Assembly (NCBI GenBank): GCA_008973525.1
Contig: WACJ01000550.1
Span: 1,674,001 to 1,738,000, forward strand
Direction of reading: 5' to 3'
Origin: Stenopsyche tienmushanensis
Taxonomy: Eukaryota; Arthropoda; Insecta; Trichoptera; Stenopsychidae
Length of the DNA: 64,000 nucleotides
Notes under the pieces: generated by a model
What the model was told of the DNA's origin: nothing
The model's input: the letters and a program-made list of their open reading frames with translations, nothing else
Databases searched by the model: none
In this document: piece by piece, positions 22,596 to 35,247 of the stretch
How positions within the stretch are numbered: the first letter of the stretch is position 1
How the letters are laid out: each line of letters starts with the position of its first letter
Made by a program: the position numbers and the translations under genes

Positions 22596-23814
22596 GTCAG
22601 GACCATGCAGGATGCAATTGCGATGGATTGCAGTCTCCTTCTGCTCGGGCCAAATTTTGCATATCAAAATTTGTTTTATTTGTTTTTAACATCACTCATT
22701 TCTGTATCTAAAGGGAAACACTATATTTGTCTTTTAATATTGAATTTATTCTAATAGAACAATGCTATTAAAATATTTATAAATCGCTCGCAGATACTCG
22801 GCAAATTTATTTTATCTTTAATCAATTTTTTAAAAAAATGTATGTGTTATACATAGTACTCATCAACAAATAAATTTCTACTTTTTAGCTTTATTTCTTA
22901 AAATAAATATCAATATATTTTGGCTCATATCGATATCGAATGTAGGAAGTTGAAAATATTCATGAAAATGAGTATTTTGCCTCTGAAAATAAATTTTGCG
23001 TATAATATGCGATATGCTGCTCTGAATTTCTCGAGGAAATAATCCATGTTAAGCCAGCTTACGTAAGAGAACTCTTCTGTTTACGATTGTCCCTGCAAAG
23101 AAAAAGCATTTCCTTGATGTTACTTTATATTACAGTCAACAAACGTTTTTAAACTCTTTCGGTACAAGTATTTTCTTGAGTGAAAAGTTTTCAATACGAG
23201 AGTTTTCAACTATTTAGTATTCATCGTATGTCTAAGCAAAAAGTTATACGGAAAAGAGTTAAAACACCCATATAAATGTTACTGGGAGCTTGTGACTAAT
23301 TAAAAACTAGTACGAGTTCTGATAGTCAGCTAAGTGCTTTCGAATAAAATGTCGCAAATGCTATCGGATCGATGCGAAAGTTTTGATGTGTTTTATTGGC
23401 ATTTATAATTTAAAAAATCCTTTAAAATTTTTCTGCCTGATGATTACACATCTACTACTTAGTTTATCTTCAGACATGAAAATTAACAGATATTTTTTAT
23501 ATATTTGATAGACTACCTTTTCCCATAATATATTTTTTGGCACCTAAGAATATTATGGGAAATTTATCGAGAAGTGTTCTCGAAATGTATTTTGTAACAA
23601 GGGAACTATTTTAATAATTTATTATTGTTTGCGCTTCGTTATCATCTAAATGTCTTATACTGTAGTGAATACAAAACCACTGAGATTAAAAAAACACAAT
23701 ACTATAAGCCAGCAATCAACTGAACAGAGAAAAAAACATCGTTGTAACGTTTGGAGCAGTAATGAATTGTCGAAGCCTTGACCGCACAACCGAGCTTTAA
23801 AGTTCGATTGTTAA
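22596..23814. other. No gene seen
   Basis: AT-rich; the first 100 bp are slightly GC-richer and may be the 5' continuation of the orphan element. Nothing else recognised. Confidence 0.35.
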
Positions 23815-24015
23815 ATGCTAATGATTCCCGGTACCACTTCAAAAAGCACCATGATCAACAAAGTTTTAATTTGGCCGTTAGTCATGTATGAATATGAAGC
23901 ATGGACGATGAATATGCATGAAATAGAGTTTCTCCACAGATTAAAGAGGAAAACTCCTTTGGTAAGTTTCGTGAAGATTAAGCGTTTCAGGTGTTGCGGC
24001 AAAGATGAACGATAG
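23815..24015 (+). pseudogene. LINE ORF2 scrap after the RT domain
   Basis: In a 66-codon frame the segment STMINKVLIWPLVMYEYEAW, then TMNMHEIEFLHRL, resembles the thumb region of LINE ORF2 proteins, where the pattern LV-(L/T)-(V/I)-W-P-V-(M/A)-TYGCEAWTL is common. The usual YGCE is here YEYE. Upstream frames are interrupted and no catalytic motifs survive. The fragment is about 40-60 codons. Its tail is not visible. Confidence 0.6.
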
Positions 24016-25273
24016 ACTCTGCCTCATAATACTTTAAGGAATTGTTCAATATAAAGCTAAATATTTTTTATTTAAGATTAAAATATACATCTGAGAGTAT
24101 AAATTAATTATACAAGGAAGGGCTAATCTGGAATGTACCTTTTTGGAATGTTTTGGAAATTCAAAAGTACACGCGAGAATCTCGTGTATTTTATACTGTA
24201 AATAATTTTCCTCATTATACAATTCTTTTATCGACTTTAATCCCATGCAAAATATTTGTTCAATGGTTCATTAAACAATATTGTAGCCATTTTCTTCATT
24301 TTTTAACTGTGTAAAGTGCCTCTAATCAAATATTTTTAAAATACCGATATTAAAATCAATATATGTAAACTATTTGGTTGGTATAATAAATAGTTATATT
24401 GATGGGATACACACAGCTACAAGCCTGAATATTGGCAAAGATATGTATTGATACATTGTTATGCATTAGCAAGATATCTTTTGAAAACTTTCCTTATTGC
24501 TTCTTCTGTATAATCTGCAAAGAATTAATTTTATATATTATAACATGTGTTGGTCTAGTGTCTTAGACTCTTATACAGATCTCTTATACCTTTGAATGAC
24601 TGAATTTGCAATAATAATTAGAATATCAATTAAAAACAATTTCGCCACTCAGTCACTTTATCCGTCCTACACTATAATTTAGCACTTCAGATGACAGATA
24701 TAGTATCTTAAGAAATTAAATACCAGAAAATAGATGATATGACTTTCAACATATGACTGATATGACTGAACACAGGATTTCTATGATTTTTACTAATTAG
24801 ATCCATGCTAATATGCTAATTAACAACCTTACCATTTATTGACATACTTCTTCAAAAGGCGCTTCCATAAATTTCTCAATATGTTTTTGCTGATTACTCC
24901 AAAATTTGATGACGAGGCATAATCCCTGGAAATTGTCTCCGACCATTATATAATAGTATCTCTTTTAGTGTAATTTTCTTAATAGGAGGAAATTTTGTAA
25001 TCTTTTTTATCTCCAAATGAGCTTTTTAAAAAAAACCGTAAATATAATGCTTAAATCTTGGCGATTAGCTTAACATACAAGTATACACAGTGGATATTAA
25101 GAAATATATGACCCATTTCCTACGTAAATGATCGTTATACGTTTCATTATAAAAATCAGAATGTTGAAAGAGCGTTCTCATTTTTCTTGTTCATTTTTAA
25201 ATAACAACTCGAGCTCATGGCATAAAGAAAAGCAATGATCCTTATATGATCTTCTCTAAGCGGCAGCAATGTA
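24016..25273. other. No gene seen
   Basis: Very AT-rich; nothing recognised on either strand. Confidence 0.4.
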
Positions 25274-25933
25274 TCAGGTCAGTCCAAAAGCTCCAGCGCA
25301 TTTTTGGGATTTTTTTTAATAATCTACATAAAACACAATTTAACATTAGATTTCGAACCTTTTGAAATTTTTCGTCGCTTGACTAATATATTAGTTAGTC
25401 TGTCACCAATTTTTGTTAACATCAGACGCATATTTGTACCCAAAGAAAATAAATATCAATAATCAATACAAACGTGCAATCTGTCAGATTTGCAGCGATT
25501 AAAAATAGTAGTGTACATGGTGAACATACTATCATTGTAAGGACTACCTAGAAATGGTATGAAAACGCTAGACCGTATACAGCACGAACAACCCTGCAAA
25601 AAAATAGCGAATTTAATTGGGAGCTTTTGCCGTATCCTGCTTACTCCCTGGATATTGCACCAACTGATTTTCACTTATTTCGATCCTTACAATTTTTTTA
25701 ACTAGGAAATAAGTGAAATTCTAAACAGGATGTATAAAATGGATTTTCAAGTTTTATTTTCCATCAAAACCAGTGTCTTTCTATAGCAATTAAACTAAAA
25801 AGATACTTGTAAAATGACGAGAAATTGTAGAAAGTAGATCAAAATATATTATTGATTAAAATGTTAAATTGTGTTTTATTTATACTGTTTAAAAAATTCC
25901 CAAATATGCACATGAACTTTTGGATTGACCTGA
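25274..25933 (+). mobile_element. Mariner family 1, second deleted copy
   Basis: A 660-bp relative of 13235-13812, flanked by TA, with ends TCAGGTCAGTCC and its complement. It retains about 80 bp of 5' interior that the first copy lacks. The remnant of the C-terminal third is frameshifted but aligns base by base with the other copy (for example the segment encoding the PSD-like box and the KW/RWQ-like C-terminus). More point mutations in the inverted ends suggest it is older. No functional transposase. Confidence 0.88.
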
Positions 25934-27684
25934 TATATAGGACACGCAAATTCCGTAAATCCTTAGTACCATGAACAATATGCGAATATTTTTTTCCAAA
26001 ATTACAACTATTAAATTATAATATTTTTTATGTTATCCTTCCAAAGAAAAAAAATGTTAAAACCTTTGAATATATACAAGATATGAAAACTTATTGTCAA
26101 GCAAGCGCTGATCGGAAATTGACCTGGGGCAGCAGCTGCTCACAAATCCCCTAAACCCAAATTATAAACACAATTCCAGGAACGAAAAAGAAATAATGCC
26201 ATTTTATTGTATATATCTTTATTATGTGATGATTTTATTATGGAAAATATGTTTGTATTAGACTTTTTTTTAAAATAAAGGCCTTAATATAATTTTATGT
26301 AATGCCAGTGATAGTCTTGAAATCGAGTTATTCGAGGCCTAGATGTATATAAATTAAAATTAATCATGATTTTAATGCATTTGACACATTTTTATGGCTC
26401 ATATATTTCAACGAGTTTAACGTATTTATAGAACATCGAAAAGAATCGAGTTTAAATACGTATTAATGTGTGAAGTCTAAACGAGCGAGTGCCAATAGAA
26501 ATAGGCGCCGCCACCCCGTATGGGATTTTCCCCATTTTCGCGGTATTATTTAAAATTCGTTTTTTATCAACCCCATCATGCTGGGGTTGGAAAACAAATT
26601 TCCTCTTCTGTAGTCAAAAACAGAGGGTTGGCACACATCCCACATGCCCGTGTGGGTTGATTTAAAATGTGCTTTGTAACTTAAAGCCACTTCACGCGTA
26701 TCGGACCATCATAATTCTCACTTCCTTTTTTGCATGGAGCTAAGAGATTTTTTTAGGGAAAAATGTAAATTGCTTGTTTTTTGTATAAACAAAATATTTC
26801 TCGGTTATATGTTTTCCAAGTCCTTGGTCACGCGGTTTTACATACTATAATGGAGGCACGAACGGAACAATTACATATGTGATAACACTCTTTGCGTTAT
26901 TTGACATGAATTTCATTATCACTTGTGGATTCAGCTATTTTGTATTGATCAAAGTAATTGTGCATAATTATTATAAATTATGTAGAAGGAGAACTTTTTG
27001 CAACTCACAATAAAATAGGTCATGAATAATTATTTTTTGATGCGAAAGTCAAAAATAAACTACGAAAAATGCAATACGAGACCTAATTCACTAAGATTTT
27101 AACTACATACTACATTATAACTTATTTCTCACAGGCTAGTTGCATTTGTAGGCGCTCATTTCGCTATGGCAGTTAAAAGGTTTTAAACAAATTTTTGTTT
27201 CTATCGAGATGGTGAAGAAGTAGCTAGTATTAATTAAACATACAATACAAATGACCCAATCTAATACCATATACATATACATTAGCAGAATTAATCATAA
27301 GCATCATGTTTTTTTACCATTTTTATTGAATGATATTCAGAAAATTACAAATATTTAAAGATCAACATATAGATCGTTTGTATCAATGACCCAGGCAACT
27401 TTTGTATCCCTAAAATGGAAAAAAATAATACTTTAACGATATAATATCATCAATGCATTTTTAAACTTATTCTTTGTTCTTAAAGTATTTATTATGGAAA
27501 GTATACTGAATAGATCAGAAAAGGTGATAATTTATTGGAACCATGTATGAAAAGTCAGCTGATTCATACAAAATTTTCCATCCAAAAGTTCCAAAATCTA
27601 TTTTTTGTCGTTGAAACCACATATGCTATGACATAATGTTTATATTAAAATTTCATCTGGTTGATCTTAAATAAAGAAGTGAAT
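25934..27684. other. No gene seen
   Basis: AT-rich, with a slightly GC-richer patch at about 26500-26680 that shows no coding or repeat signature. Confidence 0.4.
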
Positions 27685-27718
27685 TTAAAAATGCGCACGA
27701 ACTTTTGGACTGACCTGA
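27685..27718. mobile_element. Solo end of mariner family 1
   Basis: AAAATGCGCACGAACTTTTG and the following GACTGACCTGA form one intact family-1 terminus followed by TA. The opposite terminus is not found upstream, so the rest of the element was deleted. Confidence 0.8.
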
Positions 27719-27754
27719 TACATCGTATGCTATACTGTAATATTGCATATTTTA

Positions 27755-28408
27755 GGGAGACCCATAAGTAATCAATTATTTTTAATTAAAACGAAAAAAA
27801 ATTGTTACGATTTTATTTTAATTATTCAGTCAATTATATCATTTTCATTATTATTTACAACTCTTTGCCATCTTTCAGGCAAAGTTTCAATCTCTATTTT
27901 ATTAAAAGAGGCTGACTTTAACGAAAAATAGTTATTTAGGTGAATTTCAACTTCATTTATATTTCAAAACGTCTTATTTTCAATGGAATGCCTAGAACTT
28001 TGAATAAATAATAATCAGACGGCGCAATATCTGGCGAATATGGCGGATGAGGTAGCAGTTCCCAATTGAGTTCCCTAATTTTTTCCTGGGCTCGTTGGAC
28101 TGGCATTGTTTACACTTGTTGGCTTTAAGAATTTTGCCGTAAACACCACAAATTTTCTTAGATGTCTGTGTTGCGTTACAACCCATTTTAAAGTGGAAGA
28201 GCATAAGATGACGAATATGTTCTTCTGACAACTGTGTATCTGACATGGTGTAGATAACGAGTTTACTTTTATCTGTTGGTAAATAAATAAGGTTTAGAGT
28301 CTACTCAATAAGATATAACTAAATGCATAACCTCTCTAGTCGACGCGTCAGCGATAACTGACATGTAACAATACGCTCTCAAAATAATTGATTATTTATG
28401 GGTCCCCC
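27755..28408 (-). mobile_element. Mariner family 2, internally deleted copy
   Basis: A 654-bp element between two TA dinucleotides. The inverted ends read GGGAGACCCATAAGTAATCA and, at the other end, GGGGGACCCATAAATAATCA. On the minus strand the N-terminus survives: MSDTQLSEEHIRHLMLFHFK, then MGCNATQTSKKICGVYGK, the first helix-turn-helix of mariner transposases. Farther on, IAPSDYYLFKVLGIPL and a WQ-like C-terminus appear in shifted frames. The middle, with the first two catalytic aspartates, is gone. The element is therefore an N-to-C fusion by deletion, with about 150 bp of 5' leader retained. Confidence 0.9.
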
Positions 28409-29557
28409 TAATATTAACAAAGGGAAACGCGTCACGAAGCAACGACAAATCTACATACATATATGTATACATTATATAATATAATAGTGAATTTTAAAAA
28501 TATTTGGGGCTAAAATAAACTACTTTTCTTCAAATATAAATAAATACATGGAATTGAACATTTTGAAAATGCCACATTACTAACTTGATAAATAGCAATT
28601 TCCTACATGTAAAGGAGATTTAATGGATAAAGCATTTCGAATGTATCCATTGATTGATATAAATTACATATACACTTATATCCTTACTCCTCGAGCTAAT
28701 GCTTAAAGGATATAATTCGCGCCCGTACAAGAATTCTCCTCATAAAATTTAGTAATTTAACCCGTGTATAAAGTGGCGTTTGATGTTTGGAAACACTACG
28801 TGCTGGCAAACAGCTTTTTCAGATCAAAAAGGATCCGTCTTTACAAGTTTTCCTTCTAATATGCTCCTCGCATGATACATAATGATGAGGAGATATCCCT
28901 CAAAGGATCTCTTCTGTTCTCCGTGCTTGTAGAAAGAAAACTCTCCCACTTAAATATTACCTTCGATATACACCTCGCGTTAAATACTCATATATATGGA
29001 TGTGACAAAAATTCGGCATGCGCCGGGATATACGCAAGGAGGAGTGTTTTTAAGGATTTCGAGAGATATTATTCAAGATCTGCCATATTTCCGAAGTTTG
29101 TGGAAGAGCACGCCTATTATGCTTGCCATGTTAATATATTTTATATACGTGTGTAATCCGAAAGGGGTCTCAAAACGATAACAGATCCTTTTTAGTACCT
29201 TTTTTTTTATTAATGTCTTGGGAAAGAAACAACCAATCACGTTTTATTGCCTACAAAGGGCACGTTGTGCCTACACATTAGTGTTTCAGCTAAGTGGCTC
29301 GATTGTGTGAAGTTTCAGAACAGTTTCATCATCAACTCGCCATTTTGCTGACTCAAATACTGTAACGAGAGTATAACTCGAAATAGGCCTTCGGGGCCTC
29401 AACGGAAATCTCCAACGTTATTATTTATATGAAACGCTCTGTAAATTGTATTTTTTCATGATATAATTAATTCTGTTGGTGGAATTTGAAAAATATGTAA
29501 TTTGTTATATAACAGTTCTGTGCCGCTCAAATAAATTCCATGTTTCCTGCTCGTTAA
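28409..29557. other. No gene seen
   Basis: Two overlapping short frames at 28872-29181 show no motif. Otherwise AT-rich sequence without recognised repeats. Confidence 0.4.
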
Positions 29558-29593
29558 TTGTAAGCCACGGTCGTCTACGACCGTGGCTTACAA
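29558..29593. repeat. Perfect 16-bp stem hairpin at hAT junction
   Basis: TTGTAAGCCACGGTCG, loop TCTA, then the exact complement. The downstream side abuts the truncated hAT-A copy (CTAAAACTCGCAAAATTCCC). It is GC-rich in AT-rich surroundings. Confidence 0.9.
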
Positions 29594-30072
29594 CTAAAAC
29601 TCGCAAAATTCCCGATTTCTCGACAAATTATTTATTTCTGTCGCTGCAGATGAATACTTATATACTAAAATACTTTGATATGATTCGTAATTATATTACG
29701 GAAGAATACAAAAAATTTGAACTCCGTATCTATTATATTTTATGTCGATATTACCATTATTAGAGTTGAGGTGTAGTAAATACATCACCGTTAAGGAAAG
29801 GTTAATATAACAATTTGAAAAACATATATGTATACATTGATTAGACAGTTAATAGGCGTCGTCTAAGCTCGCCAATTAATAGTTACGCCACTGTTTCCAA
29901 GTGTCCAGATTTCGGCGAAAATATCTCGATTTACTATCCTTCAACGTGCTGGTGAGGTGTACTATTTCTGTTAGATAAAAATATCAATCCCGAATTTTTC
30001 GGAATTACGTTTACTAATCCCGGGATTCATGAACACCTAAAACTATCCGGGATCCCGGGATTGGATACCCTA
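29594..30072 (-). mobile_element. hAT-A right-end fragment
   Basis: It matches the non-coding right part of the family, from CTAAAACTCGCAAAATTCCC to the terminus GGGATTGGATACCCTA. The subterminal AATCCCGGGATT palindromes are present. The left end and dimerisation domain are absent; truncation occurs exactly at the hairpin 29558-29593. Confidence 0.87.
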
Positions 30073-33049
30073 ATCACAACGAGAGATTATATTTTTTCTT
30101 AGGTAGCAGCTTTTTGAAGTGAAACTGCAAGAAGGTCCGAAAGGAAGGGATAATCTTTCATAGTTACTTTTACTTTACTTTTATAGTCTCCGTCGCATAT
30201 AGTATAGACATGCTACACGCATGCGCCGTGCCGCGTCTATTGTGTCTATACGAAGGATAATCAACCACTAGACCAGTAGCTTCTCTATTTTATTATATAT
30301 TACACAAGACATAGCTTCATATTTTAACTAATAATTTCCGCTAACAAATATAAAAAAAGCTTTACATAAAATCAACTTTTCCTAATAGCTAAAAAGATTT
30401 ACTTCTACCGCGTATATTTTTAACGACCCTTTTTTCCCACATTTTAAACATTTATTTATTAATTTAATGTATGAAAAGACTTATTAATTAAATAATATGT
30501 ATTCAAGGTAAGCTATGGTTCTCCATGATCCTTCTATTTGAGTCTAATATGGATAAAATAGCTCACAATGAAGTAATTTAATATCGGTATTGATCGTATG
30601 CATCAAAACTTTGGCCTTTTAATGACACGAACGTCTTTTAAATAGGTTTTCTATTGCCTTCCACGTGTGCTTTAGTTAGAATAAGAATATGAAGTTTAAG
30701 TAGGAAAGGATTATGTGAGTAAAAAAATATTATTTTAAACATTAATTGGCGGTGGATATGGTATATTTTTTATATAATTTGGATGTGATCTCATTTCTTT
30801 TACAATAAAAGTCCAAAACATGTCCCTATAAAAATACTTAGTAACATATCACATAGCTAGAATGTCACATATTTATAATTTGATTAAAATATGTCATCGT
30901 TGTACTGGATGTATACTAGATACAATTGATAACTTAATTTTAATATCTATAATTATGATAAAGTTTAAATATAAAAAAAGCGCTATAAGCCTTTAATTAA
31001 AAGTCTTCAAAGTCAAGTGCTTGAAACCTTTGTTTGTATGCATACAAACTGTGTTAAAATGTATGACTGTAATCTGCTTCTTCATAAAGTGGTGTGTGAA
31101 TTTAGTATAATGTTGACGAAGTAAATTCGGAAGCCGACCACATAATATATATCCCGAAATAATTCATATCACGCCTTGCCATACAATTAATGATAATAAA
31201 ACACATCAGGACTCGAGCATGAGGCTTTGTCTAAATTACACGTATCCTTGGTGAAATTGTCGGACGGCCTATAACAACAATATATAGCTCACACCTCAAT
31301 AGGAGCCTAATGACTGAACAAATATTTTCACATCACTACCCGGCTTTTAGCCACACGAGAATCCTGGACAAAATAAAAGATAATATTTATGGTAGGTTTT
31401 AATGAAAGAACCTCGTCAGGCTACTTAAGCAATATGTCGGGGGATTATATGCTAACTACTCATTAATATTATATGAAATTCGAAGAAAAGCAGTCTTATT
31501 ATTTTGAGAGAGAATTAAATAGTTAACAAGCTTCTTTGTTGTACTTATGTAATGAGAATTGAATTTAAAAGGGTTTGAAGAATTTATTTTCATTAAAAGG
31601 TGCTGAATGGCCCTCGGATACGTTTTCTAAAGCTTGCCCTAAGCGAACTTATAAAACAGGGATCTTATCCGCACCATTACAATCGGGTGCAGTCTCAATT
31701 CTATACCATGAATTATAAACCATGTTCATTGTATCTAATTTATTATACTATTATATTATAAATTAAAACATTTCAATGCTTTTAAGTCATATATAACATC
31801 ATATGAAACAGGATCTAATAAATATCAATGAAGAATATTCTTAACATGAAATGTTAAAGAGCTATAAAATAAGCTAATGTTACTCTTTGAAATATCAATT
31901 AGAGACATCAGAAAAGATTAATACTTAAAACATAGTTCACTGTATTTATTATAATAGAAAATATAGCAATTATTTGGTGAGTTCTATTTAAAGTTTTCTG
32001 CTTAGTATTTAGGAACACAGACGACAAACAATAGATAAATGACAGATAATACACTTGATATTTTATTGATATAAACTGATACATTTAAATAAGTCAATTA
32101 TAATCCTCTAAATGTGTTTTATTTGCATTAATAATTTTAATTGCGCTTAAAAATCATGTCATTCGCATATGGTTTACACACATAGGTAGATTAAAAAACT
32201 TTTGCCTCTTTACGACAAGGCACATATTACACATTTCGCTATAAATCTCGGACTATCTGTTGGGACGTAGAGTAGGGTTTTCCATTTTTATATTATTTTA
32301 AAAGCAAAGCAAAGTTGTGCTTCATCCGGACAGCGTCCATCTAATTAATTCTTGCGGTATACATTTTTAAGCTGTGACCCTACAGACCGAGCTCTCGTGA
32401 TATAAAATGGCGAGATGGGGTGGAAAATTTTCATTCGACTCACGTTTTCACTGCGTCCCTCCTTTTGTCTCGAGGGCGGAGGAAATGAATTTCCCGGTCT
32501 CTGGTTATCTTGGAGGAATGGAGTTAGCACACAATCAACCCCGACCGAACCATTAAGAGTTGACCGGAAAATTTTTGTGGCCGCAGATTATAATGAATAT
32601 GGAGAGGTTACATCGGTGCATGTGTTTTGATCTCATCGTTTCAACCCCTGGGCTTTGCGGAGGGATGAAAATAATTCACGTGTATTATGTTATCATCGTC
32701 GTGGTCGACAATGGCATAATAGTGATGTCTTCATTCTATTTCTGTGCCGTCGTAATACTTCAACCCCTATGCTACTCGTACATGCTGCCTTCAACGCTAT
32801 TTACCAAAATAATATAATTAATCCTAAAACAGCATCTAATACAAAATATCATATAGTCCACGTATGGAGTTATATTTGGCTTTGTTAAGAAATCCTAGAA
32901 TAAAAAATTTGAAAATCCCCTAAATGTTAAATTATCAATCATATGCAATATTTAAATACTATTAATTGGGTGTCGTTTAAAATAGCAGTAATTAAGCTGT
33001 CAGGGAGCTTCGACGTACATGTACGTCCTAATTCTTATGCCCCAGAAAG
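30073..33049. other. No gene; one dispersed repeat segment
   Basis: Positions about 30105-30310 share TTTTTGAAGTGAAACT and TTTTATTATATATTACACAA with 46330-46535 in the same order, so they are copies of an unknown repeat. The frames at 32345-32888 lie in a GC-richer patch (32390-32660) but show no known motif. The remainder is AT-rich and unrecognised. Confidence 0.4.
33012..33027. repeat. 16-bp perfect palindrome
   Basis: GACGTACATGTACGTC reads the same on both strands. It lies just upstream of a dispersed repeat copy. Confidence 0.8.
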
Positions 33050-33440
33050 AGCACTCTTGCACATTGAAGCTCGGAGACAGACAGAGACAGAGAGAACTTA
33101 GCGCAGTTCGGGAGACTGAGACGGATAGTTCCTCGCATGATTGTATAGATCGTTAAGCCCAAATTTATCGACTTATAATGATTTCGATTTCAAGTGTGTT
33201 ATTTGTTTACGCAAAGAAACGACCGAATATTGGGTGTTATCTATTTAACTGCTTGCCGTTCTTCGCTGCGTGTTGAATGAATCTTTGTTCAATTATCATT
33301 TCCTTCTAAAGGAGGAGCAAATGAATCGATTTTTTGTGCATTGTTTATGTAAAGAAATTACGCGATCTTGTATGTTATCAAATGTTTATTTACAATTCAA
33401 TCTGCCTCGAATTGAAGATTGTCTTAGGCTGATTAGGAGC
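33050..33440 (+). repeat. Dispersed repeat R, copy 1
   Basis: It shares about 390 bp with 63596-64000, beginning at CTCGGAGACAGACAGAGACA and including CCCAAATTTATCGACT, TTACGCAAAGAAA and TTGAAGATTGTCTT. Shorter relatives lie at 50190-50450 (inverted) and 53325-53575. No ORF is conserved between the copies, and no tRNA-type promoter boxes were recognised, so the class (SINE, MITE or other) is unknown. Confidence 0.85.
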
Positions 33441-34529
33441 TGACAGAAAGTAATCGGCGTAAAGCGATTATGACATCAACAACTTCATCGATTTTAAATT
33501 TGCTCGCTCCTCAACAGGTTAAAATAGGTGCAAACTTAGAGTGGGGTAGTATTTTACACATCATTATTTTTCTTGACTTAAAATGATAGAAAATAGACTG
33601 CTAGAAGACTAATGATCAATAAAGATATCTTTTGTAATATTTAATTATATTTCATAATATTTTTTTAACAAAATAAAGATCATATCGCGTTCTAGCCGAA
33701 TCACAGACAGACAAACATTACTTTTAGCATATTTTCGTATACTAATATTAATAACTGACTTTATGACAATCATTAAAAATGATGAGAGATTATTTGAATG
33801 TGATATTTTTAGGTAGAAGATGAAATACTTTCACTCAGCTGAATTTGAACCCAAAACTTCATAATAAGAATCCAATGCACCAACATTAAAAAAAATCAAT
33901 GAAGGCTTAATTGCCACCGTGAAAAGCGATTTTAAAAGATCCCCAGAATGGTTGCAAGCAAAACTACTTCAAATGCACATAGAAACATATTTTTTTACAA
34001 AACATATATATTTAGACTGCCTTCCATGTTTGCAGTGAACTAATATTGAGAAGAAAAAATGCACTGGTTGAAGAGATAAATAATATATGAGGTTCATATC
34101 GCTGCTTTCAAAGTAGACGAATAAATATTGACAACTATATTTCAGATGCATTCGAAAGTGGAGGCTCCGCGCAGGAGGAATAAAAATTTTCATAAGCTTT
34201 TCAGATACAAACTCTCGATGATAAAAATAGATAAAAGGCTGCTGGAAATTGAAAAAGACGTTGCTCGATCTAAACATGGAATAAAATTTAAAATCGGTTT
34301 TACGATACTCGTCAATCTATTTCAGGATTTGCAATAAAAGCCTTCTGTCTAGCTGTTTGTGCATTGTAAGCATGCATTTTATTTCTGAAAATTAATGTGA
34401 GCCGTTCAAATTTGACGTGCAATATTTTGCATGTATCTATTTACTACGACAATCCCTCTGAATAGTGTGCATTTTATTAGAAAACGAGGCAGATAACTCA
34501 TATGAAATCATTTAATCGTTCCAATAGAA
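33441..34529. other. No gene seen
   Basis: AT-rich; opposite-strand frames at 33969-34337 carry no recognisable motif. Confidence 0.4.
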
Positions 34530-35247
34530 CCGTGCATCCCGAAAGTAAATGTACTGTGACAATAATGGGCTATATTATTTTGTTTTTAAACTGTTAGCCA
34601 TACTGAATAGTAGAAGAAGATCTCCTTAAAAAGCGAGCTTATTATACGCCTGAGTTAAAAAGACAGTCGTCACAGTGGTGTCACACCAATTCCCCATCTA
34701 CCAAAAAAATCAAAAACATAATTCCTGGCGAAAATATCATGACCTCAGTGTTTTGGGATCGAAAAGGCATAATTTTGTCAGAATTTCTACCTCAAGGAGA
34801 GACCATCAATGCATAAAAATATTATGATATCCTAAAAAAACTCAAAATAAGCATTATAAATAAGGAGAAGTATACTGACAAGAGGAGTGTGCTTGTTGCA
34901 CGACAACGCTCGTCCTCAAACAGTCTTAGCCACCAAAGCGCTCTTGGACTTATTTGGTTGGGATGTTTTTAACCACCCCCGTATTCCCCTGACTTGGCAC
35001 CTTCAGATTATCATTTTTTCTTCTCCCTGAAAGAACACATGGGTGGAATTAAATTTTCAACCGACGAGCAGGTGCAGAAAAAGGTTCTGAAGTGGAGAAA
35101 GGAGCTGGCGGGAGAGTTCTTCGAGGAGGTCATAAAAAAGCTTGTGCCACGGCTCACCAGATGCATTGAATCAACCATATCCTGTTTTTTTTTCAAATAT
35201 ACTTTTTCTAAAAAAAATAGTACACTTACTTTCAGGATATGCGTCGT
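34530..35247 (+). mobile_element. Mariner family 3, N-terminally deleted copy
   Basis: Imperfect inverted ends (GCATCCCGAAAGTAAATGTACT-like at 34533 and its complement near 35242) enclose the C-terminal half of a mariner transposase. The order is YYTPELKRQSSQWCHTNSP, then TSVFWDRKGIILSEFLPQ, then CLLHDNARPQTV with the second catalytic aspartate. After a frameshift come HPPYSPDLAPSDYHFF with the third, then EFFEEVIKKLVPRL. The last two aspartates are 34 residues apart, as in DD34D mariners. The helix-turn-helix region and first aspartate are missing, and at least one stop and one frameshift interrupt the rest. Dead copy. Confidence 0.88.
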
